Shown here one piece after another: positions 59,040 to 64,000 of a stretch of 64,000 nt of DNA. The stretch lies in the NCBI RefSeq assembly GCF_030388665.1, contig NZ_CP128846.1, positions 8,280,001-8,344,000 of the forward strand. The letters are read 5' to 3'. Every line of letters begins with the position of its first letter. The first letter of the stretch is position 1. This DNA is from Streptomyces flavofungini. Its GTDB lineage: Bacteria; Actinomycetota; Actinomycetes; Streptomycetales; Streptomycetaceae. The translations under genes and the position numbers were made by a program. The notes below the pieces were generated by a model. It had not been told where the DNA came from and ran no database searches. It worked only from the letters and a program-made list of their open reading frames with translations.

Positions 59040-59108
59040 CAGGGACTGGTGGGAGTGAGATCCAATCCTCGCGTTCGGTTGTGTTCGGTTGCACCCCGAG
59101 GAGGGGAC

Positions 59109-60425
59109 ATGACGCAGTCATCGTTCACCGGTCCACCGACCCCGCGTGGTGGCGTGGGACATCCGATGTCCCGGCGGAATCTTCTGCGCGGTGCGGCCGT
59201 CGGCGCCGGGGCGGTCACGCTCCCCGCGCTGCTCACCGGCTGCGGTGACGGACCCGGCGGCAACAAGAACGAGGTGACGGTGGGCTCCAACGCCTCGGAC
59301 GCCGTGCCGAAGAAGGCGTTCGCCGCGGCCTTCGACGCGTACGAGAAGCAGAGCGACAAGAAGGTCAAGGTCAACACCACGGAGCACAACGAATTCCAGC
59401 AGAACATCACGCGCTATCTCCAGGGTTCACCGGACAACGTCTTCATGTGGTTCGCCGGCTACCGCATGCAGTACTTCGCCGAAAAGGGCCTGCTCATCGA
59501 GATCAGCGATGTCTGGGAGGACTTCAAGGGGTTCTCGCCCGCCCTGAAGGAACAGTCGACCCACGAGGGCAAGCAGTACTTCGTGCCGTACTACTACTAC
59601 CCCTGGGCCGTCTTCCACCGGAAGAGCCTCTTCGAGAAGCAGGGATACGAACAGGCCAAGAACTGGGACCAGTTCATCGCCCTCGCCAAGAAGATGCACA
59701 AGGACGGCACCCCGGTCGCCTTCTGCGACAAGGACGGCTGGCCCGCGATGGGCACCTTCGACTACATCAACATGCGCCTGAACGGATACGACTTCCACAA
59801 GAGCCTGATGGCGGGCGAGGAGGCGTGGACCGACCAGAAGGTGAAGAAGGTCTTCGACCTGTGGCGCGAGCTCATGCCGTACTACCAGAAAGGCGCGCTC
59901 GGCCGGACCTGGGAGGAGGCCGGGCAGGGCCTCCAGCAGCGCAGGACCGGCATGGCCGTCTTCGGCATGCCGCACCCCGGCTCCCAGTTCCCGGTGGACG
60001 AGCGCGACGACATCGACTTCTTCGCGTTCCCCGAGATCGACCCGCAGTTCGGCCAGGACGCGGTGGAGGCGCCCATCGACGGATTCCTCATCGCCAAGAA
60101 GTCCAGGAACGTGGAAGGCGCCAAGGACCTGCTTGCCTGGCTCGGCACCGCAGAGGCCGAGGACGTCTATCTGAAGGGCGACCCCAACAACGTCGCGGTC
60201 AACGACGGCGCCGACACCGCGAAGTACTCCCCGCTGCAGAAGAAGTCCGCCGAACTCGTCTCCAAGGCCAAGCACATCTCGCAGTTCCTGGACCGCGACA
60301 CCCGCCCCGATTTCGCGCAGACCGTGATGATCAAGGCGCTGCAGGACTTCATCAGCAACCCGAAGGACGTAGACGGGCTCGTCAACAGCATCGAACGGCA
60401 GAAGAAGGACATCTTCTCCACCTGA
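59109..60425 (+). CDS. Sugar ABC transporter substrate-binding lipoprotein
   Basis: 438 residues from ATG 59109 with GAGGAGG upstream. A Tat-type lipoprotein signal (SRRNLLRGAAVG ... lipobox LLTGC) is followed by an extracellular solute-binding protein family 1 fold: 'FFDAY'-like 'AFAAAFDAYEKQSDKKVKVN', 'YFVPYYYYPWAVFHRKSLFE', 'GMAVFGMPHPGSQFPV'. It would capture an oligosaccharide, probably an alpha-galactoside given the neighbouring GH27 enzyme. It opens a three-gene operon with two permeases. Confidence 0.92.
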   Translation: MTQSSFTGPPTPRGGVGHPMSRRNLLRGAAVGAGAVTLPALLTGCGDGPGGNKNEVTVGSNASDAVPKKAFAAAFDAYEKQSDKKVKVNTTEHNEFQQNITRYLQGSPDNVFMWFAGYRMQYFAEKGLLIEISDVWEDFKGFSPALKEQSTHEGKQYFVPYYYYPWAVFHRKSLFEKQGYEQAKNWDQFIALAKKMHKDGTPVAFCDKDGWPAMGTFDYINMRLNGYDFHKSLMAGEEAWTDQKVKKVFDLWRELMPYYQKGALGRTWEEAGQGLQQRRTGMAVFGMPHPGSQFPVDERDDIDFFAFPEIDPQFGQDAVEAPIDGFLIAKKSRNVEGAKDLLAWLGTAEAEDVYLKGDPNNVAVNDGADTAKYSPLQKKSAELVSKAKHISQFLDRDTRPDFAQTVMIKALQDFISNPKDVDGLVNSIERQKKDIFST

Positions 60426-60568
60426 GACGCCACCCGGGAATTCCCCTGGAGCTCGACCCGGGACGCCCCCTGCGACGCCCCCGGAACTCCACCCCGGGCT
60501 CCACCCCAGAACTCCACCGAGAAGAACCGTGAGTTGATTCGTGAGCTGATTCGAGAGGACCGCACTCC

Positions 60569-61486
60569 GTGCCGCAGAAAACCGCGCGGCGCGCCGGTCG
60601 GCGGGCGACGGCACGGCGCTTCACGCGCCGTGACATCGCCGTGCTCGGCGTGCTCCTTGGCATCCCCGTGCTCCTTGACATCGTCATCGTCTGGGGCCCG
60701 GCCCTGGCCTCCGTCGGCCTGTCCTTCACGTCCTGGGACGGCATCGGCGACATCCACTGGGTGGGCGGGGACAACTACGAGAACCTGGTCGAGGACTACC
60801 CCGCGTTCTGGCCCGCCGTCCGCCACAACCTGTTGTGGATCGCCTTCCTCGGCCTGGTGGCGACGCCGTTCGGGCTCTTCCTCGCCGTCCTCATCGACCG
60901 CGGCGTCCGCTTCAGCCGCTTCTACCAGTCCGTGCTGTACATGCCCGTCGTGCTGTCCCTCGCCGTCGTCGGCTTCATGGCGCAGCTGCTCCTCGGCACC
61001 GACCAGGGCGTCGTCAACACGATCCTGGACAACCGCAACGACCCGGTCGATTGGCTCGGCGACTCCAGCATCAACCTGTGGATGATGATGCTGGCCGCGA
61101 GCTGGCGGCACACCGGCTACGTCATGATCCTCTACCTGGCCGGACTCAAGTCCGTCGACCCCGCGCTCAAGGAGGCGGCGGCCATCGACGGCGCGAACGA
61201 ACGCCAGACCTTCTTCCGCGTCACCCTGCCGACGCTGCGCCCCGTGAACGTCATCGTCGGCGTCATCACCGTCATCGAGGCTCTGCGCGCCTTCGACATC
61301 GTCTACGCGGTCAACAAGGGCCGCAACGGGCTCGAACTGCTCTCGGTGCTCATCACCGACAACATCATCGGCGAGGCCAGCCGCATCGGGTTCGGCTCGG
61401 CCATCGCGGTCTTCCTGCTCGCGGTGTCCCTGGGATTCATCGTGACGTTCCTGGTCCAGGAGCTGAGAGGAGCGCGCGAGAAATGA
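60569..61486 (+). CDS. Sugar ABC transporter permease (MalF type)
   Basis: 305 residues from GTG 60569 with GAGAGGA upstream. Six membrane segments and the EAA loop 'EAAAIDGANERQTFFRVTLP' that contacts the ATPase. It is separated from the binding-protein gene by a 143-base gap with short repeats (GTGAGCTGATTC and a variant near 60530-60553) and overlaps the next permease by four bases. Confidence 0.92.
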   Translation: MPQKTARRAGRRATARRFTRRDIAVLGVLLGIPVLLDIVIVWGPALASVGLSFTSWDGIGDIHWVGGDNYENLVEDYPAFWPAVRHNLLWIAFLGLVATPFGLFLAVLIDRGVRFSRFYQSVLYMPVVLSLAVVGFMAQLLLGTDQGVVNTILDNRNDPVDWLGDSSINLWMMMLAASWRHTGYVMILYLAGLKSVDPALKEAAAIDGANERQTFFRVTLPTLRPVNVIVGVITVIEALRAFDIVYAVNKGRNGLELLSVLITDNIIGEASRIGFGSAIAVFLLAVSLGFIVTFLVQELRGAREK

Positions 61487-62412
61487 CAGCGGACATCCGT
61501 GCCACGGCCCGCACCACCGAACCCGCGCCACCCGCACGCGAGTTCCGCCCCGCGCGGCCGCCCCGCCGCGGTCGCTTCGGCGTGCACATCTTCCTGTCCG
61601 CGGTGTCCCTGCTGTTCCTGGCGCCGCTGCTGCTCGCCGTCTACGCCAGCCTGCGCCCGTACGAGGAGACGGCCCAGCACGGCTACTTCTCGTTCCCGAA
61701 GAAGCTGTCCTTCGACTACTACCGCGAGGCCTACACCGAATCCGGTATGGGCAAGTACTTCATGAACACGCTGATCATCGCAGTGCCCGCGGTGATCATC
61801 ACGCTCTTCCTCGCCGCGTTCGTCGCGTTCGCCGTCGCCCGCATCAACATCCGCGGCAGCCTGGCCCTGCTGATGTTCTTCACCGCGGGCAACCTGCTGC
61901 CGCCACAGGTCCTCGTCACACCGCTCTACGTTCTCTTCCTGAAGATCGACCTGCCTTGGTGGATGTCGGACTCGATGAGCCTCTACGACTCGTACTGGGC
62001 CGTCATCCTCGTCAACATCGGCTTCCAGGTGGGCTTCTGCGTCTTCGTCCTGGCCAATTTCATGCGCACCCTGCCCAAGGAGATCCTGGAGGCGGCGATC
62101 GTCGACGGCGCCGGGGTGTGGACCCAGTTCTGGCGCATCACCCTGCCCCTGTGCCGCCCCGCGATCGCGGCCCTCGCCACGCTCGAGTTCACCTGGATCT
62201 ACAACGACTTCCTCTGGGCCCTGATCTTCATCTCCAACCCCGACAAGCTCCCCATCACCTCGTCGCTGAACAACCTGCGCGGCCAGTTCTTCACCGACTA
62301 CAACCTGCTCGCGGCGGGATCGGTCCTGGTGGCCCTGCCGACGATCCTTGTCTTCCTGCTGCTGCAACGGCACTTCATCGCGGGGTTGACGCTGGGGTCG
62401 AGCAAGGGCTGA
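61483..62412 (+). CDS. Sugar ABC transporter permease (MalG type)
   Basis: 309 residues from ATG 61483, which overlaps the previous stop (ATGA). Six membrane segments, EAA loop 'EAAIVDGAGVWTQFWRITLP'. With the MalF-type partner it forms the membrane channel. No ATPase gene follows; in Streptomyces a shared ATPase (MsiK) serves many such importers. Its stop lies one base from the convergent response regulator stop. Confidence 0.92.
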   Translation: MTADIRATARTTEPAPPAREFRPARPPRRGRFGVHIFLSAVSLLFLAPLLLAVYASLRPYEETAQHGYFSFPKKLSFDYYREAYTESGMGKYFMNTLIIAVPAVIITLFLAAFVAFAVARINIRGSLALLMFFTAGNLLPPQVLVTPLYVLFLKIDLPWWMSDSMSLYDSYWAVILVNIGFQVGFCVFVLANFMRTLPKEILEAAIVDGAGVWTQFWRITLPLCRPAIAALATLEFTWIYNDFLWALIFISNPDKLPITSSLNNLRGQFFTDYNLLAAGSVLVALPTILVFLLLQRHFIAGLTLGSSKG

Positions 62413-62413
62413 G

Positions 62414-63091
62414 TCAGTTCTCCGCGTCGCGGACCAAAAGCGCGATCTGCACCCGGTTCTCGACCTGCAGCTTGGCGAACAGGTTGGTCGTGTGCGCCTT
62501 GACGGTGGCGACTCTGATGCGGAGCCGTCGGGCGATCTCCGGGTTGCCCAGGCCGTCCGCGATGGCCCGGGCGGTCTCGCGTTCCCGCTCGGTCAGGGTG
62601 GACAGCTGTTTCCGCGCGGCTTCGCGGGACGGGTCGCGGGCGTGCGCGGACTGCGGTCCGGTGGCCGCGGCGATCACTCGCGCCGTGGCCGCGGGCGACA
62701 GGACGGGGTTGCCGCCCGCGACGGTCCGTACCGCGTCGAGGATCTGCGAGGGCTGGGTGTCCTTGAGTACGAAGCCGAGTGCTCCGGCGCGCAGCGCGCC
62801 GAGCACCAGATCGTCGGAGTCGAAGGTGGTCAGCATGAGCACCCGCGGCGCGGGCCGCCGGGTGAGGAGTTCCCGGGTCGCGCTGAGACCGTCACGGCCG
62901 GGCATGCGCACGTCCATCAGGACGACGTCCGGCCGCTGTTCGTCCACGGCGGTGAGCGCGGCGTTCCCGTCGGCCGCCTCCGCGACGACGGTCAGGTCCG
63001 GTTCACCGTCGATGATGAGGCGCAGCGCCATGCGCACCAGTTGTTCGTCGTCGACGATGGCGACACGGACCTTCGTCTGTTCGGTGTCCAC
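62414..63091 (-). CDS. NarL/FixJ-type response regulator
   Basis: 225 residues from GTG 63091, immediately after the kinase stop codon (TGAGTG, no gap). Receiver domain with phospho-acceptor Asp60 (VVLMDVRMPG), acidic Asp14/Asp15, and Lys in 'GFVLKD'; LuxR-type HTH at about 160-225 ('LSTLTERERETARAIADGLG', 'NPEIARRLRIRVATVKAHTT'). It is phosphorylated by the adjacent kinase and controls unknown genes. Whether it controls the sugar operon is open. Confidence 0.93.
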   Translation of the reverse strand: MDTEQTKVRVAIVDDEQLVRMALRLIIDGEPDLTVVAEAADGNAALTAVDEQRPDVVLMDVRMPGRDGLSATRELLTRRPAPRVLMLTTFDSDDLVLGALRAGALGFVLKDTQPSQILDAVRTVAGGNPVLSPAATARVIAAATGPQSAHARDPSREAARKQLSTLTERERETARAIADGLGNPEIARRLRIRVATVKAHTTNLFAKLQVENRVQIALLVRDAEN

Positions 63092-64000
63092 TCAGGTTCT
63101 CTCTTCGAGCACGGGGCCCGGCCAGGGCAGGGCGGCTGTCAGGAGGTAGCCGTCGCCGGGGGTGGGGCGGTGGTCGAGCCTGCCGCCGACGAGGTCGACC
63201 CGCTCGCTGAGGCCGAGCAGCCCGAATCCCGACGTCGGCGGTCGCGCCGTCGTGGCGGTGGTCGCCGAGTTGCGGACGCTGACGGTGAGATGGCCGCCCG
63301 CGGTTCCCGCGAGAGTGACGTGCACGCGGGCGCCCGGGGCGTGCTTGGCGGCGTTGGTGAGTCCTTCCTGGACGATCCGGTAGCAGGTGCGGGCGACGAC
63401 GTCGGACGGTCTTCCCGTCACGGTGGTGCTGAGCGTGACGTCGAGGCCGGACCCGCGTGCCTCCTCGACCAGGCCAGGGATGTGGCCGAGGTCGGGCTGG
63501 GGCGGTTCGGGGCGGCCGGGTTCCGCCCGGAGCACGCCGAGGACGTCCCGTAGTTCCTCCAGGGCCTGGTGGGAGCCCTCGGCGATGCCGCGGACCAGGA
63601 CGCGGTTCTCCTCGGCGCTGAGGTCGCCGCGGTGGTCGAGGACTCCGGCCTGCAGGGCGACCAGGGAGATCCGGTGCGCGAGCACGTCGTGCATCTCGCG
63701 GGCGATCCGGTTGCGCTCCAGGGTGCGGGCCCGCTCCGCTCGCGCGGTCTGCTCGCGTTCCGCGCTCTCTGCCCGCTCCCGCAAGGACCGCACCTCGACT
63801 CGGCGTGCGCCGACGGCCATGCCCACGGCCACCGCGATGCCCGCGGCCAGTGCCGGGAGCGCGAACCGGAACCACGTCGAGCCGGGCGCGTCCTGCGTGG
63901 GGTAGGGCGAGGGGATCTGGGACGCGGCCAGGTAGACCAGCGCGACGCTCCCGATCTCCATCGGACGGCGACGGGTGGCGACCGAGCTCAGCGCGAGCAG
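63092..64000 (-). CDS. Sensor histidine kinase, HPK7 type (5' partial)
   Basis: The frame is open to the window edge (13 codons beyond ATG 63961), so the membrane N-terminus is cut. Visible: two hydrophobic segments ('VALVYLAASQIP', 'FALPALAAGIAVAVGMAVG'), a coiled coil, the H-box 'RNRIAREMHDVLAHRISLVA', and the HATPase domain ('CYRIVQEGLTNAAKHAPGAR', 'GFGLLGLSERVDLVGG'). The order kinase-regulator is normal for Streptomyces. Signal unknown. Confidence 0.92.
   Translation of the reverse strand: MLALSSVATRRRPMEIGSVALVYLAASQIPSPYPTQDAPGSTWFRFALPALAAGIAVAVGMAVGARRVEVRSLRERAESAEREQTARAERARTLERNRIAREMHDVLAHRISLVALQAGVLDHRGDLSAEENRVLVRGIAEGSHQALEELRDVLGVLRAEPGRPEPPQPDLGHIPGLVEEARGSGLDVTLSTTVTGRPSDVVARTCYRIVQEGLTNAAKHAPGARVHVTLAGTAGGHLTVSVRNSATTATTARPPTSGFGLLGLSERVDLVGGRLDHRPTPGDGYLLTAALPWPGPVLEERT

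Noticed and set aside
1..64000. rRNA or tRNA genes
   Set aside because: No stretch with rRNA sequence or a tRNA cloverleaf with a TTCRANNC arm was noticed on either strand; a dedicated tRNA search was not possible here.

Overview
The window is very GC-rich, with strong third-position G/C bias, many GTG and some TTG starts, overlapping GTGA/ATGA stop-start pairs, many TetR/MarR/MerR/LacI/GntR regulators and Tat-exported enzymes. This fits a Streptomyces chromosome, probably an arm-proximal or accessory part, because regulators, secreted carbohydrate enzymes and gene relics are dense. I saw no rRNA, tRNA, CRISPR array or intact insertion sequence.

Layout. 1-2.5 kb: 3' part of a large FAD/Fe-S D-lactate-dehydrogenase-like oxidoreductase. 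2.6-5.5 kb: MarR regulator divergent from an SDR, a decayed alpha/beta hydrolase, a TetR regulator. 5.8-9.2 kb: amidase, then a MerR/GyrI-like regulator translationally coupled to a BtrH-like protein. 9.2-12.2 kb: a gene graveyard (DUF998 relic, ECF-sigma fragment fused to a tyrosine-recombinase fragment) next to an unusual response regulator with a Cys-rich N-terminus and two winged-helix domains. 12.5-18.2 kb: MFS exporter, AIM24 protein, GH16 glucanase, secreted FG-GAP protein, and a MerR gene broken by an 8-bp duplication. 18.4-20.6 kb: CynX/NimT transporter with a FadR-type regulator. 20.8-22.8 kb: secreted protein, then relics of a P-loop kinase and a second recombinase. 22.8-26.4 kb: YheO-type regulator with a PLP ammonia-lyase, TetR coupled to a GGCT-like protein, DUF2630. 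26.4-33.2 kb: frameshifted HAD phosphatase, PAP2, M56 protease, DUF5134, VOC protein, GNAT, GDPD, PadR, acyltransferase. 33.5-39.8 kb: luciferase-like monooxygenase with an HSL esterase; a three-gene operon DUF6421-SDR-threonine aldolase; a transglutaminase-like gene that looks leaderless. 40-45.2 kb: Tat-exported GH95-like enzyme, B3/B4 protein, acyltransferase, thioredoxin, a probable cysteine leader peptide and flavin reductase. 45.4-52.1 kb: etfB-etfA, endonuclease/phosphatase, DUF6986 aldolase-like enzyme, membrane Ser/Thr kinase. 52.2-56.7 kb: relics, LacI divergent from a ROK kinase, a frameshifted membrane protein, GNAT. 56.8-64 kb: GH27 alpha-galactosidase divergent from a sugar ABC importer (binding protein and two permeases, no ATPase), then a NarL-type two-component pair whose kinase runs off the edge.

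How the genes may work together. The GH27 enzyme and the ABC importer look like an alpha-galactoside utilisation unit that would rely on an ATPase encoded elsewhere (MsiK-type in Streptomyces). GH16 and the GH95-like enzyme point to further polysaccharide breakdown. The etf pair supports flavin-linked dehydrogenases. Several regulators have clear palindromes in their own upstream regions, which suggests autoregulation.

The most unusual points are the response regulator with tandem DNA-binding domains, the sigma/recombinase chimera, the dispersed palindromic repeat inside the DUF6986 coding sequence, the leader peptide before flavin reductase, and two genes inactivated by very small lesions. 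All calls come from reading the sequence; no database search was run.
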